Shown piece after piece: positions 1 to 10,931 of a stretch of DNA of 24,835 nt (within the stretch, counting starts at the first letter, position 1; the number at the start of each line of letters is the position of its first letter). The DNA is from Saccoglossus kowalevskii (Eukaryota > Hemichordata > Enteropneusta > Harrimaniidae). The stretch spans positions 630,958-655,792 of the forward strand of contig NW_003148770.1 of NCBI RefSeq assembly GCF_000003605.2, read 5' to 3'. A program made the position numbers and the translations under genes. Under the pieces are notes generated by a model. That model was not told the origin of the DNA. It worked only from the letters and a program-made list of their open reading frames with translations, and did no database searches.

Positions 1-110
1 CGCCATCGTTGTTCTTATGAGACCCATATTTCGCGCATGCGTGGCGCGACGACCACCGCCCTTCAAGTTCAAAGTGAGTTGGGCCTATTTTTTTTTTTAG
101 TGCCTTCTTT
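1..110 (-). promoter_or_regulatory. Possible promoter and 5' end of a gene leaving the window to the left
   Basis: This is a short CpG-rich stretch in otherwise AT-rich DNA. It carries an NRF1-like palindromic site at 32-43 (CGCGCATGCGTG, one mismatch to the usual consensus). On the minus strand there is an ATG at 27-25 and a second, in-frame ATG at 6-4 followed by GCG, with no stop before the window edge. This would fit the promoter and first codons of a neighbouring gene transcribed leftward. Only a few codons are visible, so the gene cannot be named and the coding call is inference. Confidence 0.3.
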
Positions 111-891
111 ACGCTAATGACGCCATTGAAAATATAGCGGTAGTAAATTAAACAAACAATTTTGCTCAACGGGCAAGATAAGAAAACCTTGCCGAAAATG
201 ATGAGCAAAATGTTCCCTTTGAAACCGAAAAGAGTACACATAAATGGGATAAATACATGACTATATTTAATAATACCCTCACGACAAGGAAGCCATAAAT
301 TTAAGCGACTAGCGAAAATTCGATAAAATTTGGACGTTATTTGGATGGGGTCGGTCCCCGTGTATTAAGTTGAGAATTTCTTTTCCAGTGTACCAGGCGT
401 CAATAAATAATATTAGCCTTATAACTATGATAAGACCAATGACGTAAGTATTACCCAGAATGCAATGCTACTAACCCGGATGTTTTACGGGGCAAGGTGA
501 ACAAGCTCTAATATACATGGTATCGAAGGAGTACTATAATTGATATATATCTAATATCTATTCTTTATATATATATTCGACACTAGGACAAATCATTGTA
601 TGCGATCACTAGACACGATAATCTAGAGTCAAAATAAATTGTAATCGAGATACATGCTGCGTCATGTTATGAATAAATGATAAGATTTGCGCACATATAT
701 ACATTATATTTGTTATTTGTCTCGAAAACAAATTCTGAATCTGTAAATTCCAATATCAATATTAAGTTTGTATTACGCCATTCTAAACACTCGTATAATT
801 AGATGTAATAAGACGTACGTGTTCATTATGTTGACATATATTTCCGACACATATCTTGTAATAAGGTCATGACGTTCCATAAAGGGTAATT
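111..891. other. AT-rich non-coding stretch
   Basis: No open frame, RNA gene or clear repeat was found here apart from short TA-rich runs near 540-580 and 690-715. Confidence 0.5.
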
Positions 892-906
892 GTTACCCAG
901 GGTAAC
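892..906. promoter_or_regulatory. Palindromic RFX-type X-box
   Basis: GTTACCCAGGGTAAC is a perfect inverted repeat of two RFX half-sites (GTTACC and GGTAAC) with a 3-bp spacer, which meets the RYYNYY-N1-3-RRNRAC rule. A further GGGTAA half lies just upstream at 884-889. No gene start is visible nearby, so the target is unknown. Confidence 0.45.
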
Positions 907-1237
907 GCGCGGAAGTATTTATTTATGGTTGCAACTAATTGCTGTTTTACAACGAACTAACAATTTGAAAACCTGAGAATCCGAGTACACCTGGTCGAAT
1001 TTAAATGAAATTGGAACACTAGAATAGTTTGGCTACCTGTCGTAAAGAAAACGCTGCGGGGGTTATCGCTGATTTATGAAGGCATTGGTTCAGATATACG
1101 AGACGCTGTCGCTCTCTTGTCTCTGTAGCCTCGTAATCTCAGCGTTATCGTCGATTAACATCACAAAATACGGAAAGATTACGCATTATCTTAGTTTATA
1201 ATCCTTGTTCCAAGAACACATATCAGCTTCAGTTGAT

Positions 1238-1477
1238 GACTAAAATGTTCGCTATATCAGACAAAATGTTCGTCATATCAGACAAAATGTTCGTTATATC
1301 AGACATAATGTTCGTTATATCAGACAAAATGTTCGTTATATCAGACAAAATGTTCGTTATATCAGGCAAAATGTTCGTTATATCAGACAAAATGTTCGTT
1401 ATATCAGACGAAATGTTCGTTTTATCAGACAAAATGTTCGTTATATCAGACAAAATGTTCGTTATATCAGGCAAAAC
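1238..1477. repeat. 21-bp minisatellite, about 11 units
   Basis: Direct repeats of a 21-bp unit read roughly gacaaaatgttcgttatatca. The first copy is 22 bp and the last is truncated (ends in ggcaaaac). Copies differ at only a few positions, so the array is young or homogenised. The unit length is a multiple of three and lacks stops in some frames, so long but meaningless frames run through it on both strands (MFVISDK-like and TNILSDI-like). There is no start context, splice site or family match to suggest it is translated. Confidence 0.9.
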
Positions 1478-2439
1478 GGTAGTTCTGTTTCTCGAGACGA
1501 CGTTGAAGATTGTTAAAGTGGCGTGGTTTTCAGTCTACATGTTTTAAAAAACACACACATTAATTAAATCTCCACCACTGCTAATTTTATATGAAATGAA
1601 TATGACATGAATATGAACAATATTATTTGAAATAGATAATTACCGAATGTGTGATTGATTATTTTGGGCAAATTTAACGGTATAACTTTATTAACCATGT
1701 CCATATACATGTACACTATGGACGTTGAGTGAGCTGGGTGCTCTGTCAAAACATTAATGGATTATCGCACAGTGCATATTAACGGCACAATTAAATAAAC
1801 GCTGTTATTGTATTCTAGCCTTTGGCATTCACATAATCTACTAGAATATTTTTTCTTGATTCTCTGGAGTTTTAGTGGCATGTGATTGGCTGAATCATCA
1901 ATATGGCCAAGGCAAATAGACTTTCTCTCACAACGGACAAGGTGTGAACAAATTGTGCATTATACCAAAATGCATTGCGATTCTCAGAATACTGTCAAAA
2001 CGAACAGAAACTGGTAAATAATTGAGAAGACCTTTTAGATATTTGAGCTGTACCCGAGGCCAGATTGAACATGCTGTCTTGACAAACGCTACACCGTTCT
2101 TACCATAATAATGTTATATGCTACATTCACCTCCTAAAACCATGGGCACGATAATTCCACCACAGGAGGGTGGCATAAAACAGTGTGCAATAAGCTCTAA
2201 ATAACTATACTTTAACACCAGCATAGCAACTTTCTAGTCAATTTAATTCCCTGAGCACACGACACTGGCGATATATATATATCTGTCATCATTAATGCCA
2301 CCAGCGATGTAATGACCCATGTATTTCAGCTCATGGCATTCGGTCAACACTTACCCATTAAATGGTGAGAATGAGGTGAAAAGAAAGATATTTTTAGTCG
2401 TACCCCATTATTAACATTAAATGGCTCATCTATGACTGT
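1478..2439. other. Non-coding stretch
   Basis: No gene, RNA or transposon end was recognised. There is a short (TA)n run near 2271-2281. Confidence 0.4.
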
Positions 2440-2870
2440 ACCCCATCTCAGAAACATCGTCTGGTGTACTATCAGAGGGGAATTCTTCTCCTCTGGGTTC
2501 TCCACACGTGTCAGGGGGAAATCTCGTCTCGTCTCTCTATCGCGTCCCCTTGAGGTACGGGATCGGGAAAGTCACTTAAACTTTACAGTCAAATAAGACA
2601 CACACAACGAAATACGTTTCAACTCTCGTCTTAGTCAGTCAATCGAGTACTCTATATGACCAGGGAGGTTCTCATTACAGCTCCCTGATATGACACAGCG
2701 TCCTGGGGAAAAGTCCCCAAGACTATCGCAAGGCTGACCCAAGACTCTGTCCCTAGACTCTCCAAGACTGCGTCTCAAGACTCTGTCTCTTCTCGTGTAC
2801 TCGCCAAGACCAACTAAAACAACTTTATTCACTTTCAAAACTTTAACCAATTACAAAGCAGTTTAAAGAT
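2440..2870. repeat. CT-rich island, possible remnant of an inserted element
   Basis: The composition differs sharply from both flanks: GC-richer, with a pyrimidine-rich + strand. At 2739-2812 short motifs of the type caagactctgtc / ctagactctcc / caagactgcgtct recur. Read on the minus strand, an AATAAA signal lies at about 2828-2823 followed by this purine-rich tract, and a 71-codon frame (2850-2635) runs through it. This resembles the R-U5 part of a retroelement LTR, but I could not find matching TG...CA ends, a primer-binding site or a target duplication. An ordinary low-complexity spacer is also possible. Confidence 0.25.
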
Positions 2871-3502
2871 TCTAGGGCGTAACTTTCAATAATAAAGCCA
2901 ATCACACTAAGTACTGAACACGTCATATCTTTTGATTAATCGTTCACTATATTACTAACTGCGAATACCAACTGTCAGAAATAGTAGTCCGGATAGCGAC
3001 GGTTATATCGTAATTAGTTCCAAATCACTGAACCAAGTTCCGTCCAGAACCTCACATGAGCCCAAACGATGACAGATATCACACAGCCATTCGCTAGTAA
3101 TCAGCTAATTAAGTCGATTAACAGATATGTGCAAATAATTTCATCATAGTACATACAAGTATTGCCAGCATTGGATACACTCGAGTGATCTTAAATCGTG
3201 AAGTCCCAGCCATACTCGTTACCAAGCGTTACGTAACATTCAAATGTCTTGATGTTTTATTACTTCGGTATTGATTGTTAGTTCTCCATTAATGGACGCT
3301 CAATACATCCACTATACCCATAGTACGCCAATTACATTTACATATCGGCGGATCTGCTTGGCCGAATAAAATATGTCACATAACAGTCCCAGTGCTTTCG
3401 GAGTGCTTCTTTAATAAACCCGGATGTTGAAGCAATTCAAATATGACTTGAATTTATAACATGCAACTCTCAATGCCTCCGTGTTGATGATTTAAATAGT
3501 AG
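2871..3502. other. Non-coding stretch
   Basis: No open frame, RNA gene or repeat was recognised. Confidence 0.4.
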
Positions 3503-3528
3503 ATCAATAAGTCACGTGACTTATTGAT
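3503..3528. promoter_or_regulatory. Perfect 26-bp palindrome containing a CLEAR/E-box site
   Basis: The 13-bp half ATCAATAAGTCAC is followed directly by its exact reverse complement. The centre is GTCACGTGAC, the consensus 10-mer bound by MiT/TFE and USF-type bHLH-Zip factors (the CLEAR element). The symmetry extends eight bases beyond the 10-mer on each side and stops at both edges. The sequence is direct evidence for the palindrome; factor binding is inference. It lies about 0.6 kb upstream of the probable first exon of the neurensin gene. Confidence 0.5.
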
Positions 3529-4099
3529 ATCTTGCTTCCCTTTACATCAAATGTCCAGTCGCAATGTTTTCTACTTTACCGGAGATATAACACATTTTAG
3601 TTTCCGTTTCTATCAGTGACTTCAGTCAAGTTTATGTACAAGAATGCTAATAACAAAACTAATTTGTTTTATTTATTTATTTATCATTTTTGGCGACATA
3701 CTATCATAGCAAAATAAATAAATATACATTATAAGCGTACTGCCTTTTACAGCAAACACATTAATTGTTCGATACACAATATTACACATACATCGCGAGA
3801 AAATCGAAAGCTCCACATGTTATTAGAATGAGACTCGTGTGTTGTCATTTTTCCTGTACACTAAAACAAGGAAGAGATGCAAAAATCGTGTTTTTTTCGG
3901 TATTTGTCCACTCAAATTACAAACCACAAACAAAAAATAAGTTATGTTGATCATATTGATAATATGATGTGCGCATTGGAACATATTTGTATTTTATAAG
4001 CGCGCGTAACTAAAAATTTACCTTGTATGGCCTATTATATTGTGGATGCAGTAGGCGTCTATTGAGTCATTTTAAGAACCTGGAGATTCATATGTACAC
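3529..4099. other. Upstream flank of the neurensin gene
   Basis: AT-rich DNA with a short (TTTA)n microsatellite at about 3666-3683. No coding signal was seen. Confidence 0.4.
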
Positions 4100-4177
4100 A
4101 TTGTGAGGTTCACTTCAGTAAATCAACAAGAGTAAGGAGTTGCATCTCAGGGAAATGATCGTATAGAAGCAGGACAG
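4100..4177 (+). other. Probable non-coding first exon of the neurensin gene
   Basis: A strong donor (ACAG|GTAAGG) sits at 4177/4178 and can pair with the acceptor at 5136-5137 in front of the coding exon. The left edge is a guess: an initiator-like TTCACTTC lies at about 4110. The segment has no long frame, only a three-codon ATG-ATC-GTA-TAG, as expected for 5' UTR. There is no transcript evidence, so this is an inference from splice signals alone. Confidence 0.3.
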
Positions 4178-5137
4178 GTAAGGGTGAAAATCGAGCAAAC
4201 GTGTGATTTGATAATGTCGAATTTGACTGTTGTTTCCTTTCATTTGATCAAGGTCACCAAACAGTCATTCTCAGGAAAATGATTTTCGTGTCTTTTTTAT
4301 TTTTTTTATTTTATATATATATATATTGACACCACAATATTTAATTATCTGTAGAAAATATTAATCAAGCACAGTATGTACTGATTTAATGAACGCGTTG
4401 TGACGATATCATTATGCTCTGATTTACCGTGACTGTAATTACGATGTACATAAATAAATCGCGAATGAGGCTGCCTGTTTAACAGACTGGGGCTGGTTCA
4501 GCTGTAACGAGCGAGAAAATTTACGCTCTAAGCATATGGCGCCCATACTCTTGACAAATGACAAATTGTAAGGTCTGTATTCCTATATTTTATCGCCTTT
4601 TGGGTTATACAGCGTTTTTTTTTCAGTTTTAAGCATTTTTTCGTAATTTTTTTTTAATTATCTTATTCGTTTTTAATATGTTGGTGTATATTAATCCACT
4701 GCATATTTGCATCACTGTGTTACACTGCGTGGGTGTGTGATTCCGTGTATTCTCTACACTATCCATATGTGATAACAATAACACAGCAACCTGGATGATC
4801 TCATTGTATAGCCGTGCATGTTGACGTGGCTGTTTATGCATATATTAACAAGTGAATGTAGAAATATGTGACATCTGTGTAACCCAATTACATACGCGAC
4901 GTTGTGATTATTGAATATTTGACAGTTGCCTAACAAAAGTGTGAAATTTTACGTTTTTAATTTTCGAGCTCGATTTGCAATCTGAAAAAAAAAAATCATT
5001 AATCTGCCAGATTTGTTAATATCAGAATTGATTAATACTGCTTAGATTTTTTTTTCATTTTAGTTTCTGTAATCATTTCTTTTCATGGTTTATTTAAGTT
5101 GTCGACATTAACGTTTTGTTTTTTTCTTTATTAACAG
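4178..5137 (+). other. Probable 5' UTR intron of the neurensin gene
   Basis: The 3' end has a long T-rich tract running into ttattaacag, a convincing acceptor. Inside are poly-T runs and a (TA)n tract near 4311-4326. Nothing coding was recognised. Confidence 0.4.
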
Positions 5138-5164
5138 GGTTGATCTGTACGGTCGTTTTTAAAA

Positions 5165-5953
5165 ATGGATCGGCCATCGCGCGCCATTATTCGTAGCAGT
5201 TCTGGCGAGTCTGATAACGGCAAAACACCAGAGAGACATCACCCACCTAAAAAACGACGAATGCGAGGAAAACTGACCAAACGGCCGGCGCTCGAGAGTG
5301 TCACTGAATCCCACTGGCACCCGTCGTTGACGGAAAGCGACACCACGGAGACGTCAGGAACCACGTCCCTCTCTTCGGATTTCGGAGTAAAGTCTTACTT
5401 ACATCATTTTTACGAAGAGGATCCTAATTTCAAAGACAGTGAGGATGTTTTCCGAGATGATTATCAGTTTTTAATACCTCCATCGCGGCGGCGATGCTCC
5501 CCGTTTTGGTGGAAAGCCGCAATTTGGGCTGGAATTAATTTACTAATTCTTGGCACGATTGCCCTGCTTATTGGTTACTTGGTTCCTCAGCGTAAAGAAA
5601 TTCTTGGTTATGAAAATGACTCCGTAGTAATCGACGACCAGGCAGTCACATTCAACTACCGCTTAGACGTGGCCAAATTGGCAGGTTTGGTTATTTTGTG
5701 CGTAGGTGGCTTCGTACTCGCCATAGCTCTACTTATACCGGCATTTATCGGACAATTTGACGACGACGAACTAGATGGATTTAAAGTACAAACCCTGGAT
5801 TCATACCCGCCTTATATTTCTTATGGTACGACGTTCGCTATTGGCCAAGAAGACCCAGTTCCTTGTACTTCGCAGGTGAAAAGTGTCCAACCAAAACGAA
5901 CGACAGAAGAAGCAGTAGTTGCCAAAGAAGGTGCTGTGAACGTGCAGGGGTGA
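5165..5953 (+). CDS. NRSN: Neurensin-family two-pass membrane protein
   Basis: The product is 262 aa from a single coding exon. The family signature GVKSYLHHFYE is at residues 74-84, followed by an acidic stretch with DDYQF, a Trp-containing SPFWWK, a first hydrophobic segment (about 118-140, ending GYLVP), a short loop with VTFN and LDVAKLAG, and a second hydrophobic segment (about 173-195). Vertebrate neurensins show the same order and spacing. They are small vesicle membrane proteins enriched in neurites and linked to neurite extension and vesicle transport; that function is family knowledge. Human NRSN1/2 are about 200 aa. Here the N-terminal tail is much longer (about 73 aa, Ser/Thr-rich, with a basic PKKRRMRGK at 28-36) and so is the C-terminal tail. 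The start is well supported: an in-frame TGA at 5141-5143 lies just upstream within the same exon, and the ATG has A at -3 and G at +4. A single ancestral copy is likely, so assigning it to NRSN1 or NRSN2 is not meaningful. Confidence 0.88.
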   Translation: MDRPSRAIIRSSSGESDNGKTPERHHPPKKRRMRGKLTKRPALESVTESHWHPSLTESDTTETSGTTSLSSDFGVKSYLHHFYEEDPNFKDSEDVFRDDYQFLIPPSRRRCSPFWWKAAIWAGINLLILGTIALLIGYLVPQRKEILGYENDSVVIDDQAVTFNYRLDVAKLAGLVILCVGGFVLAIALLIPAFIGQFDDDELDGFKVQTLDSYPPYISYGTTFAIGQEDPVPCTSQVKSVQPKRTTEEAVVAKEGAVNVQG

Positions 5954-6534
5954 AATTATTCACTATTCTTGTAACATTTCGGGAACATTGGAATATCCAA
6001 TTCATTGTAGTGTAATTAATTGATTTGTCCCCCAGGCCAATAATATATTTGTGGTCTACTAGTATTTGTCTCACTTTAAGACACAATTGAGACACATTTT
6101 TCATGTTAAAATTTGACAGACTACTTTGATATGTTCACTCTTATGACGTCTCAGAAGCACAGTTTTTTCGGCCCAATTCGTCTTGATACGCCCCAGCTTT
6201 CGTCTTCAGTATCGTTTTATTCTTCCTGTTACAAGAAATAATGGTATGGCTCTAAACCGAGACGAGTAATATTGTTTATTACTGTCACGTACAATCGTGG
6301 TTTCTGACAAATCGTCTGTGAATTGTATGTAATACGACACGAGTAACCCCAACCAAAAGTAATTTTGTCGTCTGACAATATTAATTGGCAGCGACAAATA
6401 TCGACGAACTGATATATCGGAGAACACGTTTCATATTTATTTTTTTCATTTCCTGAAAATGCTAGTGTTCATCCATTCCCATGGTTAGTTTCGTGTGGAT
6501 CTGATTTTTACTCAAGGTTGATATGACGTATAAT
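5954..6534 (+). other. Neurensin 3' UTR and downstream flank
   Basis: No canonical AATAAA occurs within about 1 kb of the stop codon. A variant AATATA at 6042-6047 followed by GT-rich sequence (tttgtggtct) is the nearest plausible polyadenylation site. The true 3' end could lie much further right. Confidence 0.3.
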
Positions 6535-6548
6535 GCTGCCATAGCAAC
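6535..6548. promoter_or_regulatory. RFX-type X-box
   Basis: GCTGCCATAGCAAC fits RYYNYY-NN-RRNRAC with a 2-bp spacer. It lies downstream of neurensin and no gene start is seen beside it. Confidence 0.4.
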
Positions 6549-7627
6549 ATACGCAGTGTTTTTGTTGTTGTTATCTTTTATGTTTTGAGTGGGAGGGTGG
6601 TGTTAAGACGATGAAAACACAGCTATGATTGTTGTGGTGTTGTCTCAGTATATAATTGCTCCGCTGGTGCAGTATTCTGATGAGCGGTTGTTTTCCTGGC
6701 CCCTGAGACTCAGTTAACATTTCATTCTATACTTCACGTGTGCCATCATTCTTTTCTTAGTTCTCGGAAAATGGGCAATATCACTGCGCTGACACACACG
6801 TTTAATGTTATGTAACTAGCTAAACCGAGCAGGTGAAATGTATACTAGTATTTCACAATACGACAGGTGATTCGATTTGTTTCTAACGTGATATACTGTG
6901 ATATAGTGTTACATTTCTGTAAGTATCATGGCGTCATTCCGCTTGTTCAATTGCCAGCCTCGGCACATGCTATTGCCGATAATTTTCAGTATCTTCCAGT
7001 TTCAACCAGAATTACTAAAATGTGATTAATAAGAAACATGTTTCAAATCAGGGTAGTGAAAACTTGTGATTTTAAGTGATGAGAACTTGCATTTGAAATG
7101 ATAAAGAAATTGTTAATATCGCTGCTGGGGGAAGGTATGATGTTACTGCGAAAGGCAGACTAGAAATTGTACACGTGCCTGATAAGGTAGCTTGACTGAA
7201 CAACCTGTGTTCAACTAAAAACGCTTTTGATTTGATTCTTTTATTTCGGGAAGTGGAATTTTCCAGATAAGTGTGTATACAGTATATGGCATCCTGAAAC
7301 GACCTTTCTATACACAGTAACATCTGTCGTCAATTCAAATTAAATCTGGTCGTTTGTATCCACTTGGAATTAAATTTATGAATTTTAATCATGAAAGCAA
7401 TCATTTGAATAGTGCGACAGTGTGACCTATGACCTGTCATATTCTATCATTCAGTTTGGGTAAACATCGATGACGTAATTTGGCATTACATGTATTAACA
7501 TGACATATTCCTGTTTTCGTCAAACATATAAATCTAATCTAATCATTATCACTATTTTTATATTTTTTGCGGATTTGCTTATCCGGGAAAATAGCAAAAG
7601 TGTAATTACGTGCCCGCCCGCATACGC
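6549..7627. other. Intergenic stretch
   Basis: No coding exon was recognised. A forkhead-type GTAAACA lies at 7460-7466 and a CRE-like TGACGTAA at about 7471. Confidence 0.35.
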
Positions 7628-7641
7628 GTTACTATGGCAAC
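7628..7641. promoter_or_regulatory. Near-ideal RFX X-box
   Basis: GTTACTATGGCAAC matches the X-box rule at every constrained position and differs from the textbook symmetric site GTTGCCATGGCAAC at only two bases. Its left part, CGCGTTACTATGGC, is shared base for base with the degenerate site beside STPG1 exon 1 (20149-20162). A forkhead-type site lies 160 bp to the left. No gene start is apparent within 1 kb. Confidence 0.55.
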
Positions 7642-10559
7642 ATTTTCTGTATTTTCGTATAACACTGCATAATACTGATAGTCGATCACTTTGAATAGAA
7701 GCCAGCCTGTTACAAGTAACAGCCATGGTGTGCAAGAATATAAGTCTTTTTTTCTGTTCATCCCAATTCCTGAAATAGTATTTAATATATACTCAACTAT
7801 GGTTAGAAATAACAAGTTATGAACACACTTTTCGTTAGACAAGGATCGTGTTTAGCTTTGAGCTAGTATGAATTTGTTTTTCTTCAGTTGGCCTTTATCA
7901 ATATTGCAAATGTAATCCGTGGATTTTCTCATGGTTATCCAGTGAATAGAACAGCCAGTTCGTCTCAACACCATGAATACAGCCACAACGTGGATACACA
8001 ATACTTTTATGTTCTTTTTATTTTTTTCACTGAGGTAAAATAGATAATTTGATTATCATACATTGCCATATTGTCGATGTTCACATTGGATGGAAGCCAG
8101 TAATGGGGTGGCTCTTCACGAAATGTATTCACACTATTGTGGTAACATTATTTTTCTCAATAAGGTTTTTTTCTTCTTACTATTAAGTCTGTGGAATTCT
8201 TGATTTCAGTCGACATCATTTTTTTTTCAAAAATCCTCCTGCTCCACAAAGTTTCAAATAGGTAATCCCTTACATTGAATGTTTTATTTGCCTGATTACA
8301 TTACTGACAGATTACTATTGACAAAGTGGAATATAATTTTATATCATGTTGTAAAAGCCACGTACTTAGAGAAAAAAATCACTCACAAATCCAGGCAATT
8401 GAAAAATATAATAAACAAAATAATTTCTAAGTCAGTTTCAATTTGACCAATTTTCTAGACAATTATTTCCAATTTAATTGAATTATACAGATAAGCAATA
8501 TATATGTATTTATTTATGTATGTATATTTTAGATTATATTTTGTGTAACTATGTAAATTTCAATATTTTATATTTAATGTTAGATAGAGTTTTTTTGTGC
8601 AGTCAAGTTGTGCAATTTAACATATAACAAGTGAGCAGTAGTTGTGATATTGAGTTGCCGACTGAAGCAAAATTAGTTTGTACAGTCCAATAGATGGGCA
8701 TGCCAGTCAGATGTGTTCATTTAAGGCTGTTTGTATTCAGCATAATTTGTCTGTCATTGTGTATAATATTGACATTAGTACATTTGTGACACAGTTAATA
8801 CTACAGCATCTCGAATATATTGACTCCTGCGAAGGAACATCAAGATAAAATATTAAATTAGGGACGGACCATTATTTTGGAAGAGGAGGTCAACTTAGCT
8901 GGCATCCTGAAAGAAATTTGCAGACACAAATCAGCAGTCAGAATAAAGGAAAGTATAAAGAATTAACTTAAGTGAAAAAGTCACAATTTCCATTTAAATG
9001 GAATAAATGGTATGTTTCTCTGAGCATGGCCCAATAAACATGTAGAATGTAATTAGAAAATGTATAATATTAGTACTTGTCTAGTATTGTATCCTGTATT
9101 GGTCACAGAGCGAAAATGTACATAAGACATGATATTAGCATCACATTATGTTACATTGAAGTGTTCCTTGGTAATTCAGATTTCCTCCGTTATACAGAAC
9201 ACTCGCAGTGCATCAGTGAGTTAATCTTTGAATCTGTTCAGTGTCACTTTTAATAGAGAATTTATGATTTTATTTTCTGATTTATAATTATCACAAAACA
9301 TGTACCAAGAGAGATATTCCTGAAAAATAAAATTGCATAATCTTTACAATTAATGGAATATGCCAATTTTTAGATTGTATTTACTTAAATCTTGCCATTT
9401 ACTGCAATACACAATAGAAGCCAGTCATATTTTGTTTTATGTTTCTTTACTTGCATACATTATTTTGTTGTTATCCCTTTTGAAATTTTCTCTTTAATTT
9501 TTTATTTATAGTCAATTCTGTCTTTTCTATATTGGGAATACTTTTCGTGTGGGAGTTGCTAGTAATAATTCAAAGAAAGAGTAGCAGCCATATTGGATTA
9601 CCAGTGCATAATGTAAATTATTCACTGTAAACTACTGGGATTGAATTGCCATGTTTACATAGCTGACTAATCTAATAATAGGGAGCATATGTACAATTTT
9701 CTTTCTCTGATCTCTTGTAGTACAGGAATAATAAATTAGCCAGAATATATAACTATTTCTTTTTAACCAGCCCACAAATGAATAAGTTCCTTACACCCAA
9801 ATTTTATTAGAAATTGTCATAATCGAGAAAAAAAAAATTATATACGTATAGACATAATTATTGATACGCTATTTCTAAGCAATTGCTGACATGAAATATC
9901 GATTCAAACCAGACCTTATTTATTTAATCAGTACATAGGTTAAAACTTATAAATGAAAGAAGTTGTTGGTGCATATTATTTCATAAAATAATTTCAAAAT
10001 CTTCTCTTTTTATTTTTTGTGTCTTCAACAAGTAATTTTCTATAGTCGCGTCTTTACATTCACACTGCAAATAAATTAATTCGTTGGCTTCTTAAATCAA
10101 CTTGGTGATGACTCAATCACCGTTGAATCTTTAGTTTTCATTGTTCACCTTGTATATATTCATTCCGTCTCATGAATCACAAGACTGCTTCCAATTGCTT
10201 TTGCTAGTATATTTGACGTAAAAGACATGATACATATCTAAATGATGTTGATGGATGCATTTTAATGCATCTCTCAAAAGGAAAACAAAACAACGATGTC
10301 AATTGTGCAATGATGTTGATGAAATCTCTCACATTAGATATGTATTCGTATCGCAGGTGAGCTTCAATATATCACAACTAACAGATTCCTATTTAGATTA
10401 AAAAGAGGATAGTTTACAAGGCTATGAATACATTGGAAAAGACGTTCAGTTTTGACAGGTCTTCATTTTACACTAGTTGAAAATTACAAATATGGATTAA
10501 AATCCAAAACCTGTATGAGATACCCAGCAGTAGCACAGTACAGAAAAAATGTCATTCGC
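7642..10559. other. Long AT-rich intergenic region
   Basis: About 2.9 kb between neurensin and the 3' end of STPG1. I found no exon-like frames with splice sites, no RNA gene and no transposon ends. An isolated AATAAA on the + strand at 8410-8415 could mark a distal neurensin polyadenylation site, but nothing else supports that. Confidence 0.4.
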
Positions 10560-10565
10560 TTTATT
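10560..10565 (-). terminator. Candidate STPG1 polyadenylation signal
   Basis: The minus strand reads AATAAA here, about 370 nt past the STPG1 stop codon. Variant ATTAAA hexamers lie closer to the stop (10735-10740 and 10796-10801), so the site actually used is uncertain. Confidence 0.3.
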
Positions 10566-10931
10566 TCTCTTCCAGAGTTTGTTTAAATTTAATTGCACTC
10601 ACTGCAATCTAGTCCATAGTTTGATAAAGAGATCACAAGACATGTACTTAAAAACAAACCAAAAAATAATTTTAATGTACAAATATTTTTAATAATTACA
10701 AATGTATTGAAAAATGCATGTAATTTTTGTACATTTTAATATAGTTATATATACAGTATGTACAACATTAAAGAGAAAATAAAATACAGTTTAAATTTAA
10801 TGTTGTTGTACTTCGTAATTTTACAGATTTTGGAAGAACTCCAAGTGGAGTTTGGGCGGACAAGGTCATTCGGGCAAACATCAGTTTGGACGGATATCAG
10901 TTTGTTGTGCAAGATATGAAAGTCAAAGTGA

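Noticed and set aside
1233-1547. A 104-codon + strand frame and an 81-codon minus frame
   Set aside because: Both are produced by the 21-bp tandem repeat.
2635-2850. 71-codon minus frame reading through the CT-rich island
   Set aside because: It follows from biased composition; no domain, splice or start support. Kept only as part of the possible element.
5838-6104. 88-codon minus frame overlapping the neurensin stop region
   Set aside because: Shadow of the neurensin coding exon and its 3' UTR.
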